Notes: generated from the letters alone by a model not told the origin. Shown: positions 11,088 through 21,845, counted from the first letter of the stretch. The stretch is DNA of 60,000 bases from Prorocentrum cordatum (GCA_963575745.1 CAUYUJ010019348.1:351001-411000), one strand, 5' to 3'. Program-made: numbers and translations.

Positions 11088-11406
11088 GCGCGCATGAACC
11101 GGCGTTTGTCGTAAATTACCAGTTGGGATGGTGTCGTAAGTGGTGTGGTCGGAGGCAGTGTGTTCCCATAACCAGTACCATAGACGGGTAACTCATCCGC
11201 AAGTGGCCCTCCAAATACCGCATCCGTAAGTGGTCCTCCAAGTGCACTGCCAAACGGGCACACGCACGCAGAAGCTTCGTGCATCGTCGAAGTTTTTTTT
11301 TTTTGTTATTAAAAAAAAATCCCAGCATCGGACCAGGTGACATCAAGGCGCACTCGAAAACCAAGTGCGGGTGAAACGGCGCCGCGAGCACACTAAGCAG
11401 CGTCAC

Positions 11407-11455
11407 AGGAGGAGGAGGAGAAGGAGGAGGAGGAGGAGGACGAGGAGGAGGAGGA
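11407..11455. repeat. (GGA)n / (TCC)n tract after the stop codon of element 2
   Basis: About 50 bp, starting directly after the TAG stop (11456-11458). It is followed on the coding strand by GTGACGCTGCTTAG and a tail that resembles those of elements 1, 5 and 6. Confidence 0.9.
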
Positions 11456-14400
11456 CTAGAGCACGTCCAGGTCAGCTAACGGACAGGGAGGCTCTTGAGG
11501 CGTAAAGGGCAGGTCTCCTCCCGGCCCCAAAACCGCCCTAGCGACGGCACGCTGTAAGGCGAGCCCCAAAATGCCCCACCACCTGTGCTGCAGACCTAGT
11601 GCGGCCCCTCTTCTGACTCGCGCGTGAAGGTCCCGAGTACGCTCTTGAGCTAAAGTGGGCACGAGGGAGATACTTTGTTCTCCCCACCTGCCGTAAACTT
11701 CGGCCCCTAAGCATTGGAGACTACCTAGGCCGCTGCTAATGACCTCAGCATAGGTGCTGTCGTTCTCTTGTTGCGCCCTCTCCAGCAATCTTCCTCTGTT
11801 GCTCGTCCCCCCTCTCGGCTGACCTCTCCCAGTTATGGGGCTCACCACCGTGACGTCACAGAAGAGTGGAAGTCCTCTGGCCGCATTCGTGCACGTTACC
11901 ACGATATCTAATCGGCGCATGTCCCCCTGAGGTACTGGTATGTTGGTAGTGTGTAGGTGCCGCTCCAAATTACGGTCAGGTACTTGTCCGCCAGCCTCCC
12001 TGAAGACTTGCCTCCAGGCGGCCATCAGTTCACTATGTCGGCTTTGCCACCCTCCGCCCGTCCCGTCTGCCAGGCGTCTGTGGCCATGCACATCCGGCCC
12101 GTCGTGGACGCAGGCAATTCCGAGTCGACGTCGCACCGCACATACAAAATACGTATCGGCAATTTTGAGAATATCCGTAGTCGGGCATACAAGTAACCAT
12201 CCCGAAGCAAACCATCCCATAGTTGAATGCACCCGTGCCTTGCCTGTGGATATTGCATTCGCTCGTTGACTAGGTAGTGCTAAGTCTCGGAGTAGGTCGG
12301 CATGGGCTGCAGATTCGAAGTTGTACGAAGCATGGTATTGCCATCCATGTTGCCACTCCCCCAAGATAATCTGCATGTTGTCTGGTGTCGGTGGTCGTTC
12401 TCCAGCTGCGACGTCTGCCCACGTAGGTCGTTCAGCCCACCCTGCTGGGACACACTGTCGTCCCGCTACTTCCGCGGCGATAACACAACGTGGTGCGTTA
12501 GTTGCATTGGGGTTCGCAGTAGTTCCCGCCACATTGAGATAGTACAGTGCCCTGTGTCCTATAGCAGGGAATCTGGCGATCAGATCCGGGAGGGCGTCTG
12601 CCCAACTAGCCCAATATGCTGCATGGGACGTGCGGGCGGAGTCCCTGAGGCCCATCCCAGCGAGCTTGAGCGGTAACTTAGATTGTTTGACCCACGTGTT
12701 GTAGGAAATGCCATGTAAAGAGGTGTCCCAATCCGCTTCTGTAGGTATGTTGAAGATCTCGCGGAATGCATGTTGAATTGCGGTGTCGTGGTCAGCACAC
12801 AGTGGTTGCACGTCGCAGGGTAACATTGTTCGTAATAGGTAATTCATCCGGGGGACTGCGCAGAAGTACAGCAGCAGCCACGATGCCTGGCGAGAAGGGA
12901 GCTTAGTTATGACGTTCAGCAGCTTCGCCCTCTCGTTAGCAATAGTGGACCAGAACCTGTTTGTGTATTCCACGGTGCCGAATGGTGTACCTACTAATAT
13001 TTTGATCCCCCTGTCTTCGACTGGTTTGTCGCATCTCCACGCCGCAGCTGCAGGGCCCTGCAGATTTTCGGGGCATGGTGTAGGTGTATTTCCCCATATA
13101 GCGAGTTTCCCAATGTTCGTGTCGATGTGGCATATTGTTTGTAAAGCTTGTTCGGTTAGGTGCAGTACAGATTGAACCTCGTCAGGATCACCTGCCAGGT
13201 ATATGTCGTCGAGATACGCCACAAGTTCGGCTCCTGGGGGGAGGCGTTCCCGTATGTGTAATAATGCCGGTTGGAGTGCCATACAAAATAGTGCCGGCAT
13301 AAGGGCATCACCTTGCTCGCCTCCGTCCCCTTGGGGAATCGCATACACATTGTTTTGCGCATCCCTCCAGCGAAATTGAGATACATCGCCATACCATTGA
13401 CGCACAAACGGCGGCAACTTGTGAAGTGCCGGATTGCGCATGAGTTCCTCGAACATGCGTGTTCGGCAAATGTGGTCGAAAGCACCTACCCCGTCGATGC
13501 TGACCACAACCTTCTGTGCGAAATTGTCGATGAGGAATCGCAGGAAATGTATTGCAGTATCTGTCCCACTGCGATCTGATAGGCCAAAGTTGTACGGCCG
13601 CGCGACGTTTCGCAATTCTGATTGGAATTGTCGCGCCAAAGTTTTCGAGTCAAGTCGCCGAAATGTGTCTCCCGACGCAATGCCGCGTATCTTGTTGTTC
13701 GGTTTTTGCAAAGCTGTGAGGGCAGATATCTTATAGCGTCGCGAATCTCTTGGGGCACTGCAGCCCGACCCAACAGCTCTGCCACGTCGCATAAAGCCTC
13801 AAAGGACGCATCTTCTTCAAGACGCAATTTGAAATATTCGTACCGCCATCCCCATAACCCTGAACTGAGCCCTTTCCTGGATTGTCGTACCACCGTCGCA
13901 AACACATTGCGATCCAGTAACAGCGGTGTAGCGGGAACGAATGTATCAAAGCCTGCCGGCGGTGGTTCGGATGGACGTTGTGGTCTGAGGGTATCGTTCG
14001 ATAACTCTGCCAATGTAGCTGCCGTTCCCGGCGCAAGTCCTGGCGAAGTAAGGTTGTGGGCGGCATGACTGAGTTCTCCATTTTCGATGAGACCCACTGC
14101 ATTTTTAATGCGGTTTGCCTCGGTATCTTCTTTTTTGTGTCGTTGTTTGTGTGATGATTCGAATGCCCGTTGTAGGAGGCGGTCCCATTCGCCCCTGTCA
14201 TACATAGCAATACGTTGTTTTAATTCTCGTTCTCCTGCTTTTCCGCCATGTTGAGTGCGATGCAAAAGCATGCGGGGCAGAAGAAGAAACAAAGTCCACG
14301 TATCGACACAATTGGGTGTTGTATCCACGTTCTGATGCAAAGGACGTTGAGTAACCTCCACCGCCAACAAACAAGCAGTCAAGATGCGTAAGAATTGATG

Positions 14401-15700
14401 TCGAATACATTTCGGCACACCTTTCATTGTTTGTATTTGTACGTCGATGTACGTCTCCAAATTCACCCCCCGTAGGTGATGCCAACCATTTGGAATATTG
14501 GATGGTACGTTTGATGCTTGGGCTGGGCGAGGTGGTCCAGCGGTCGGTGCTGCTGTAGATGATCGTGGTTGCAGTGGCTCGCGGACGATAACCCTGTTGT
14601 AGACCTCTCCGAAAAGATACTGCCGGAAGTCGGGATTGTTATAGATGCATTTTGCCACAGCCGCATATGCCAGTTCCAAGTTCGTTATGTTCACTGATAC
14701 GTGCGTTGTTCTTTGCAGAATGTGTTCTTGTTCAGGCCTACGCAAATAACCATTTGCGTTCATACCTTGCACGTTGAAACCTTCTTGTTCCAGCCAATGC
14801 AGAAGACCCTGTTGATCCCGTACGCCGTAGTACCGCAACGCCTGCCGAAGGTCGGGAAACACTTGGCGAATTGTTTCGCTTGTAACCGCACCGCTCACAC
14901 CATGCATTACACCCGGGTATGCATCTAAGACCGAACCCAACCATATCAGAATCCCCGGTATGTCATCGATTCCAGCGGCCGCCCAAATAATGGGATTATT
15001 GAATCCCGACCATCTGTGTTGCAGAATCGTCCCCATCACATCCTGATCTGTAGCATTGAGCGGGATTGTGTCCAGCATTTGCAGGATAAGATATACTTTT
15101 CCTTGGATTGCCCTGGGGGGGCTGAGGTGAGAGAATATTGCTCCGTTCAATGCTGCCTGCGGTGGTGCTTGGAAACCGTCGTTGGCATCCCGAGTCCCCG
15201 TAATAATGAAATCTTCGTCGTCTTCGTCATCCATGTCGCTCATGCCCCCGATATCGCACGCAAGCATACCTTCAGGGCCTGGGTCCTCTGAATCGCCATG
15301 TATGGCACCAGGTGGTCCACGGGATAGGGCATCCGTTGGTGTTGCTAGCCCGGGGGGGTCGGCGAGATTGGGAGGGGGTGGTTGGTGGGGAGGGTCTGAA
15401 TGCGCTGGTACCCGCAAGTCTGCACATGCTTGATGGAGAGGGCTGGGGTGGGCGTTGGACGGGAGGGCGGTCGGGGAGGGCCGAAGTGATTCGGGAGCCG
15501 GTAGAGGTGGTGGTTCAAACTCTTCTCTGCCTGGGGACAAAGGTTCTTGGTGATTCGCGTCTCTTGCTTGAGCAGCAGGTGGTGGGATGGGGTGGGCAGG
15601 GTAAGGGGAAGGATACCTAGCCTCCGGACTTCTGCGACCTGCGAGCCCGAGTTCCCTGAGTGCAGCAAGAGCTCGTTCTTGTGTGGGCCTGGGTGTCTGG
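11456..15700 (-). pseudogene. Reverse transcriptase and endonuclease polyprotein of element 2
   Basis: Two long frames (15798-13486 and 13792-11456) overlap near 13740, where a one-base shift joins VPQEIRDAI to SALTALQKPNNKIRG. Domains in order: ALAALRELGLAG; acidic GGMSDMDDEDDEDF; conserved NGWHHLRGVNLETYID; HGGKAGERELKQRIA; RT core with VVVSIDGVGAFDH, QGDGGEQGDALMPALF and YLDD (13205-13216); thumb; GEWQHGWQYHASY; CAVRRRLGIACVHDGPDVHGH; endonuclease RRLDIVVTC…FCDVTVVSPI; and HRWWGILGLALQRAVA near the end. Total about 1,400 residues. If the two shifts are sequencing errors the element could be functional. The family is non-LTR with a restriction-like endonuclease; the exact clade needs a tree. 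Confidence 0.93.
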
Positions 15701-17960
15701 CCTCCGCGATACCTGGGCGTCTGGCCTCCGCGATACGAACCCCCGCCGATGGAGACAACTTGTATGGCAATAGCTGGACTCGCACTCCCAATTCGCAATC
15801 CAACCGTTCACTACCGTTATTGGGGCAAGCGGGGGCGGACGGGGGAATGGTAGCGGGAGGGTACGGGGGCGGAGGGGGAAGGGGGTCGAATAATTTATTT
15901 ACGCAATTTGTCCCCCGTACCGGTCGGTGAACCGAAGTTGGAATGAGCGTGCTCGGTGATGTTGTTCTCGGAGTCCGTGTCGTAGTCGGAACGGGCGTCG
16001 TAGTCGTAATCCACGTTGAGGTTGGTCCAATCTCGTATCGTAAGCCTCGCCTGGGGCCTGGATGCGAAGGCTCCCCAATACGAATCCCAGACCATGGCGA
16101 AAACCTGTGCGGCAAAATATGTGTGCAAGATAAGCGTAAACACATATTATCGATCTTCAGTTGCATGCGCATTATGATTGGAACACAGTGGCCTAACAAT
16201 ACGTGAGCACCGAATGTAATACGTTTACAGACGTACCGTACACCGCCGTACCCATTACCCACATAGAACACCCGGTATCCGAATACGGGCATTTCACACA
16301 TAATGTCGTGCCCATTCGCCGGAGTCGATGCGACCCGCACTTCAGTCACCCAGGTTGGCGCAGCCGGAACAGAAACAAATGCATGGATAACCATATACAT
16401 GTTCGCATTCACGCGTGCGCCGCTCGTGCACCAGAGCCCCACGAGGTCCCGAGGAGCGCGTAAGAGCGTGTCAACATGGCCCCAGAACCTCTTATCAAAT
16501 TCTCTTGGCTTCAGGTGGAGCGAATGATTTCTGGGCGGTGGAGTCGGAGGGCGGAGGGGGCGGGGGGCGGAGGGGACGCATGCCGCAAGAGAAAGGATGG
16601 GAAATGGGACTTGGGGATCGGGGGCCTCGGAGGGCGGGGGGAACGGAGGGCGGGGGGATCGGAGGGGAGAATTCGAAACCCATGCCTGCCCCAGAACCGT
16701 CGTAGTTGGGAGCTGCCGCACCGGCCTTCGGACCGAAATTGTATAGGCCGTCGATGTCGTAGTGCCCGTTGCCGCAGTCGCCATACCTTCCTTGGTGGCC
16801 TGAACCGTTGGAGTTGGAGGAGGTTGGGAAATCGGAGTTGGAGGGGCCCGAAGATGACGTCGGAGTGAAGGGTGGTTATCGTCGGCATTGTCGGTTTCGT
16901 CTCTTAGGTTATCGCAGTCGTTACCGCCATCGGGTTCGGAGCTAAACCACTTAGGATCGGAATCGGCGTCGTGCCAATCAGAATTGTCCTCGGAGGCTCG
17001 GGGGGCGGGCGGGGGACAAAGGTCGGAAACGAGATCTGACATTCTGCTTATGCTTACGTTTTTTGCTTCCCGTACCGGCCTGCCTACCGAAGTTGGGTAA
17101 GCCGTCGATATCATAGTGCCTTTTGGTCGTGTTGTAGCCATCGCACTATCCGAAGGCGATGCCGGAGTAGGAGTCGGAGTCGGACAGGGTGGTCGTGTTG
17201 TAGACGTCGTGCTATCGGAAGGCGATGCCGGAATTGGAGTCGGAGTCGGACAGGGCGGTTTGGTTGTAGCCGTAAGCAGCGTTGTAGTCGGTGTGGTCGT
17301 AGTCGGTGTTGGTATCCATGCGCCGGGGACGAACACCGAAAATGGATAGCTTGGTTCTGTTGTAGCCGATGCCACATCGTAAACAATTCCAGTGGTCGGA
17401 ACCGGACCTGCTGGAGAGCTTGTTGGGCATGTAGGTGGACCAGATTCCGGCGGCGTCGTAGGACGTGGCGTCGCTGCTGGAGAAGGCGCCGTTGGTGGAG
17501 CTGGCGTGGGCGTATTTGTCGATGGTGTCGGTGCCGTCGTAGGCGTTGGTGTTGTTATTGGCGTGGACGTCCGCGTCGTCGGACTGGCGTCGGTAGTGAT
17601 GCCGCCCATAATGGTGGTGACGCTCACGCCCATCAGTGTGGCCTGAAGCTGCGCTGCAGCTGCCCAATTCCGTTTGTCAGGCGGAGCCATTACCATCGGA
17701 AGCGCAAACGGAGCCATTCTGCCCGGGGACGCTGATGTCAAAGGAACCGCCGTCTGAGCCGCTTCCGTCGGAGGTGCGATAGTAGGACCGCCGCTCAAAG
17801 CAGGCGCGGAGGTGGTGTCGCAACCCTCGGTCGTACCCCTGGTGGCGGGTACATAGCTGCTAACGGTGGCGCCCCCGCTGCCGCCGCCGCCTGCGGCGCG
17901 CCGAGCGGAGCCAGCGCCGCCGGAGCTTCTGGCGCTGTTACCGGGGGGCCCAACTGGCGC
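15560..17960 (-). CDS. Element 2 Thr/Pro-rich region and HPGP motifs
   Basis: One open frame runs through this span on the minus strand. Residues encoded from 17900 to about 17100 are mucin-like, mostly Thr, Pro and Ser (for example PITTPTPTTAPTPSTNTPTP). Then comes an acidic patch, a less biased region with GYRVFYVGNGYGGVRYVC and a hydrophobic AHVLLGHCVPIIMRMQLKI, and RIGEPSHPGP (HPGP at 16053-16064). A second motif copy, RIAEARRPGIAEARHPGP, ends at 15685. A one-base loss right after this last PGP puts the downstream RT in another frame. The domain order matches the family I leader. It overlaps the membrane-segment frame by about 100 nt. Confidence 0.65.
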
Positions 17961-18418
17961 TGGACATCTTGTGCCGCACAGCCCGCCCTGGCAGCAAGTG
18001 CCTGCAAAGCGTGTTGGGGATTCGTCGCTGCCGCCAGGTGCCGGAGCACATCCATATGCGCCGCATCCGGCGTCGGGGCTGCAAACGACGGTCCTGACGG
18101 ATGGCGGGAGTAGCCCGCGCACTGCATGATCAAGATAGTGACCAGGATGCCAAGAAATGCGCCAAACGCTAGCCATCCATAGCATACCGCGAAGGGGGCG
18201 AACCCCGGCGTGGAGTAGTATGTTGGGTTCTCTCCGCCGCAAATGGCGCCAGCGTGGACTGTTGCCAATTTGCATTCCCGTGGGAGCGTGGATAGGAATG
18301 CTAAAGCAGACCCGGCCGCACCCATCGTATGTTGAGCTGCGCTGGACGCCACACCAGTGACCGAGGACAACGCAGAGCCCCAATCCACGCCGCCAAGCTG
18401 TTGTCGTACCCATTCCAT
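17795..18418 (-). CDS. N-terminal membrane-segment protein of element 2
   Basis: The first ATG in a good frame is at 18418 (MEWVRQQLGGVDWGSAL). After about 70 residues comes a single hydrophobic segment (GFAPFAVCYGWLAFGAFLGILVTILI), then a helical domain (HMDVLRHLAAATNPQHALQALAARAGCAAQD) and an Ala/Pro-rich tail ending near 17797. The hydrophobic segment, its PFAV…G pattern and the helical domain match the family I protein at 19939, so the module predates the split of the two families. About 150 nt of 5' leader precede it. Function unknown; a membrane anchor is inferred. Confidence 0.65.
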   Translation of the reverse strand: MEWVRQQLGGVDWGSALSSVTGVASSAAQHTMGAAGSALAFLSTLPRECKLATVHAGAICGGENPTYYSTPGFAPFAVCYGWLAFGAFLGILVTILIMQCAGYSRHPSGPSFAAPTPDAAHMDVLRHLAAATNPQHALQALAARAGCAAQDVQRQLGPPVTAPEAPAALAPLGAPQAAAAAGAPPLAAMYPPPGVRPRVATPPPRLL

Positions 18419-18559
18419 CCCTGTCCCTCCCGGCACACTGTCGTAGGAATTGTAAGGGGTAAGTGATGGTAAGTGGAAAAGAAAACGGATGTAAACAGTG
18501 AGTGAAAGAACGGGGGGCTGAGGATTGGGAAGCTCAAGCCGGAATAGCTTGAGCTTGAA

Positions 18560-18570
18560 CTTGAGCCAAA
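18560..18570 (-). other. Truncated spliced-leader relic at the 5' end of element 2
   Basis: On the minus strand the element opens with TTTGGCTCAAG, the last 11 bases of the dinoflagellate spliced leader (which ends …CATTTTGGCTCAAG). It is followed by TTCAAGCTCAAGC, possibly further decayed relics. The relic lies within 8 bp of the junction with the interrupted element, exactly where the first base of a trans-spliced, then reverse-transcribed RNA would fall. Confidence 0.7.
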
Positions 18571-18577
18571 CGACGCC

Positions 18578-19227
18578 TTGTCGGAAGTCGTTCCCGGACT
18601 AAGCACCAAACAACGTGGTTGCATTGTATTCGTCGTAACGCCGGAAGTCGCAGCGCCGGAAGTCATTGTCGGATTCGCGATGGGGGTCGATGTCGGAGCT
18701 GTGGCTGAGTTCCCGCTGACTTTACGTAAGGATTCGGATGCCGTCGTAGATAGCAGCCGTAGTCGTTGAAGTTGTGGTCGGTTCCGCGGGGCCCATTCCA
18801 TAATGCCGTGCCAAAATGCCGTAATTTTGGTGTTGTCGTAGGCGTACGTGATGACACCGGCGTGGAGGCCAACGTTGTCGGAGATAGTGTCCGTGCTGGT
18901 GTAGGTGCCGGCCGTGAACGCCGCCATCGGAGTGGTCGTATGTGTCGGAGCCGCCGTAGTCGGAGTAGATGCTGGAGCCGTACTTAAAGACTGTATTGCT
19001 TTACCTGCTGGATCTAGTGAAAAGTCGGGAATCCGAAACGGGATCAACACAATCGAGCCTTCGTCGTCATTTTCGGGAGGAGTGGGGGCGGACGGAGGAA
19101 TCGGGGTAGCAAGATCGCTCGACATGCGTCCATTCGACGGTGGCTGTGGTGCGGGAGTGGGGATGCGAATGGGGTGGGCGATCGAGTCTGGGATTGGAGT
19201 CAAGGAACTACTGAAGATGCAAGACAC
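18578..19227 (-). pseudogene. Family I Thr/Ser/Pro-rich region, cut by element 2
   Basis: The minus-strand frame opens IPTPAPQPPSNGRMSSD and continues through MAAFTAGTYTSTDTISDN and TASESLRKVSGNSATAPTS. It ends at 18578, where element 2 begins; beyond that point any extension of the frame reads element 2 leader sequence. In unit A the same frame runs on into the hydrophobic and NPGP region. Confidence 0.6.
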
Positions 19228-19939
19228 TTGATGCTCTTCCTGTCTCCTCCTCCTCCTCCGTCTTGCCGACCGTTACCGTCACATCTGTCGAAGATGATGT
19301 CTGTAATGCGGTCGCCGATAGTACAAGTAATGGCACCGTGTGGGTCGATACCAATGCAGGTGTCATTGTAGACGTTCTCCCATTTGATATCGGAGTCGTC
19401 GCCGGAGTGTGTGCGGATGGCATTTGTGAAACTGTCGCCGATGATGCTGGGGTGGGTGCCGCTCTTGTGGTTACCACCCATCCGAAGATTGGCATTGCAA
19501 ACGTTGTGGTCGCCGATCTTGGAGCCACCTCCCGAACAAATATTGACCGCATCAAGTGCATTACCAAGCGGGTATATGTAGAAATACGCTTTGCATATTC
19601 TGTCCGGAAGCCAACAACTCAGAGTCCAAGTGGTGCTGCGACGGGCAAGCCGAGAAGGACTCTGGTCAACAGCGCAGTCTCGGATACCCCCGCTTGTTGG
19701 GCCATGTCCCGTACTGCCGCCGGTCCCCCAGCCCGGACGTAGTGGGCAAAGTCGAGGCGGTTGCGGTCGGCCTCTGAAGCGAACCGCATGTTTTGGCGTG
19801 GCAGCCCATATTGTTTCACAAGCAACCCGCTGATCAAAGCACCCAGTATGAAACCCACCAAGCACCGCCCCCAACTCACAGCGAACGGGCCGAACCATGG
19901 GTACTGGTAGTGCGCAGTCTCCATGCCTAGACACACCAT
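19208..19939 (-). CDS. N-terminal membrane-segment protein of family I element (unit C)
   Basis: ATG at 19939 (MVCLGMETAHYQYPW…). It has one hydrophobic segment (CLVGFILGALISGLLV), a helical domain and a stalk rich in Thr, Ser, Ala and Pro that ends near 19208. A TGA near 19619 is copy-specific; unit A has a Cys codon there. Conversely unit A has a stop where this copy has Trp. Comparing the two copies therefore shows a single ancestral frame of about 240 residues. Confidence 0.6.
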
Positions 19940-20231
19940 GCTGCCACTTGCTTCCGTTTCCGCCGTTGCTCTTCTTGCCCCAGCCCCCCCAGGAGCCGCC
20001 CCTGCCGCCAGAGCCGGCCTTGCGCTTGCCCTGGTGGGCCTGCTGGGCCTGCTGCGCGGTCAGCCCCTGCCCGGCGCGGTGGGCCTGGCTGCGCTTGGGC
20101 GACGCAGGGGCCCGGGCCGGGCCAGCCCCCTCCGGCCTCGGGGCGGCAGGGGCGCCGCGGAAGCCCTTCTCTTCGAAATCGTACTCACGCTCGGCCTGGC
20201 GGAGCAGCACCTCGTCGAGGGCGAGGGCCGC

Positions 20232-20301
20232 CTGGTTCGCTTGCGATGGCGGGCGCGCGTCGCGAGCGCGCGGGCGCGGGCGTGAGATGATGGGCGCGGG
20301 C
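20232..20301 (-). other. Predicted 70-nt GC-AG intron in gene G
   Basis: The donor is CAG|GC at 20301 and the acceptor is CAG|G ending at 20232. Removal joins GSQ to AALALDEV in phase 0. Confidence 0.65.
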
Positions 20302-20415
20302 CTGGGAGCCCGCGACCCCGGCGGCAGCCTTGTCGGCCCAGCTGCGGCGGGCGACTTGATCGTAGATCACGCCCAGGACGGACTTGCGGTTCTTCAGCTG
20401 CGCGTGGGCAGCCAC

Positions 20416-20477
20416 CTGCGACACGGGCGGAGGGGGGGTTAGCGCCGTGATGGGATTCGCGCGCGTGCGCGAGGTGC
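20416..20477 (-). other. Predicted 62-nt GC-AG intron in gene G
   Basis: The donor is ATG|GC at 20477 and the acceptor is CGCAG|G ending at 20416. Removal joins QICLM to VAAHAQLKN in phase 0. Confidence 0.6.
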
Positions 20478-21690
20478 CATCAGGCAGATCTGCTTGTGGG
20501 CCAGCGCCGATGCAAAGTCGAGCTGCTCCTGCGCAGCCAGCGGCGAGGGGAAGGCGAGCCCGCGGGACGCGCGGGCGGCACGCAAGGTCGAAGGGGGCAC
20601 TGGTCCATGGCGAGGTGCCATTCGGTCCAGCCCAGCAGCTGGGGCTTGGCCCCGGCGTTCCCGCCGGCCTGAGCGTCGACGTCGGCCTGGGGCCGGAAGT
20701 TGCCGGAGGCGCCGGAGGGGAGCCAGTGGCGCAGGTCGACGTTGACGAAGGGGGCTGCGACGCCCTTCTTCCGTTTCAGGCGGTCAACCTCAGACGCGAG
20801 GGAATCGACGCGCACGGTCCTGGCGAGGCGGACGCGAGCGGAAGGCGGCGTGCCGGGCCGACAGTGAGGGGGGGGCGCGCCTTGGCCAAGCCGAGGCGGG
20901 CAAGTTGGCCAAGGTGACTGCGCCCAGCTTCGCCTGGACGTCCACGTGCACCGTGGGGGCGTCGTCCTTGTTGAGATGCGGTTGAGCTCCGTCAGCGGAT
21001 CCGCTGCGGGTGCCGCTGGGCCGGCCGGGCGGGCGGTTCCGGCGGGGGCGAACTCCTTCTTCGCCGCCTGCGAGACGGCGTCGCGAAGCGACGGCGGAGC
21101 GGGGTCGGGCGCGCGCGGGCCTGGACGGCCATGTCGAGAGCGTGCGCCTTGCCGGGCGAGTCGGCAATCGTGCTCGGATCCACATGCACGAGGGTCTGGG
21201 GTGTGAACACCCGACGCGCGGACGGAGAGGGATGGGGGGAGGGCGAGGCGCCAACGCGGGTCGGCCGGCGGGCGGACGCGCGCCTGATGCTTGTTGAGCA
21301 AAGCGGCCATGTCCTTGACCCAGCCGTCTTTGTCGGGCGCCCCAGGCGGCACGGCATGTTTCGCAAGGGAAAAGAGCACTGCTTCGGCCGCCGACATGGC
21401 GGTGATCGCGCGCGCAGCGAAGGGAGGCGATGCCTGGCTTCGGTCGCTCAGTGCGGCGCGCCGCGCCCGCTCGGGTCTCCTTGCCCGGGCGACCCAGCTG
21501 GGGGTCTGACGGTTGGGCGGGGGCCTCGGAATAACCGAAGTACGAACGGCAGCGAGAGCCGCCGACGAGTTAACGGGCCAGCCGTGGAGGCCCGAGAGCG
21601 GCGATCGAGCCGCACGCATGGTGCCACGCTTAGCGATCCGCGGGTCCCGGGGGCGCGGGAGGGGCCGGCGGGGTGGCGGAGCCCGATGAG

Positions 21691-21845
21691 CCGACCCGGA
21701 CCGCGCCGCCCGGACCATCCGCCAGGGCCGCCGGCCGCCGTCGTCGAGAAGCCAACCAGGACCGCGCCGCCCGGACCATCCGCCGGGGCCGCCGGCTGCC
21801 TTCGTCGGGAAGCCGAGCCAGAACGTGCCGCTCGGACCGTCCGCC
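21691..21845. repeat. 61-bp tandem monomers upstream of gene G (unit C)
   Basis: Starts at 21691, 21752 and 21813, as in unit A. Beyond 21845 the sequence is unrelated to unit A, which continues into the poly(T) of element 1. Confidence 0.8.

Larger units (their letters stand above)
5043..11293 (-). mobile_element. Family I RT element (unit B/C), 3' part
   Basis: Read on the minus strand this runs from the NPGP region (11293 to 9885, matching 1-1419) through an RT and endonuclease body to a stop at 5631, a (TCC)n tract, a short tail and poly(A) (poly(T) at 5045-5104). Its 5' part lies at 18578-19960, separated by the 7.3-kb family II insertion. Many frameshifts show it is not autonomous now. 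The poly(A) tail directly adjoins the 5' monomers of unit A, giving a head-to-tail arrangement. Confidence 0.85.
11294..18571 (-). mobile_element. Family II RT element, apparently full length (7.28 kb)
   Basis: Bases 11293 and 18578 are adjacent (1419 and 1451) in the uninterrupted unit A, so the borders of this insertion can be read directly. On the minus strand it begins with a spliced-leader relic (18570-18560), a 140-nt 5' leader, a membrane-segment protein, a Thr/Pro-rich region, HPGP motifs, RT, endonuclease, stop, (TCC)n, a short tail and a poly(A) run (11294-11304). No target duplication is seen; 24-31 bp of target are missing. Two apparent single-base frameshifts (near 15685 and 13740) are the only obvious damage to its RT reading frame, suggesting a fairly recent insertion. 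Confidence 0.88.
18578..19960 (-). mobile_element. Family I RT element (unit B/C), 5' part
   Basis: Matches 1451-2930 of unit A and continues, across the family II insertion, into 11293. Contains the membrane-segment frame and the following Thr/Ser-rich region (18578-19227). Confidence 0.85.
19961..21397 (-). pseudogene. Gene G (unit C): intron-bearing protein of unknown function
   Basis: The start is the ATG at 21397 (MSAAEAVLFSLAKHAVPPGA). Exons joined in frame by GC-AG introns include …ALAHKQICLM|VAAHAQLKNRKSVLGV (intron 20416-20477) and …AGSQ|AALALDEVLLRQAER (intron 20232-20301). The region LASEVDRLKRKKGVAAPFVN could form a short coiled coil. The C-terminus is basic and Gly/Trp-rich (GGRGGSWGGWGKKSNGGN) and runs directly into the family I element. 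A mutated acceptor for intron 1 and the shared 11-bp duplication suggest decay. No family recognised; the copy in unit A is about equally damaged. Confidence 0.6.
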
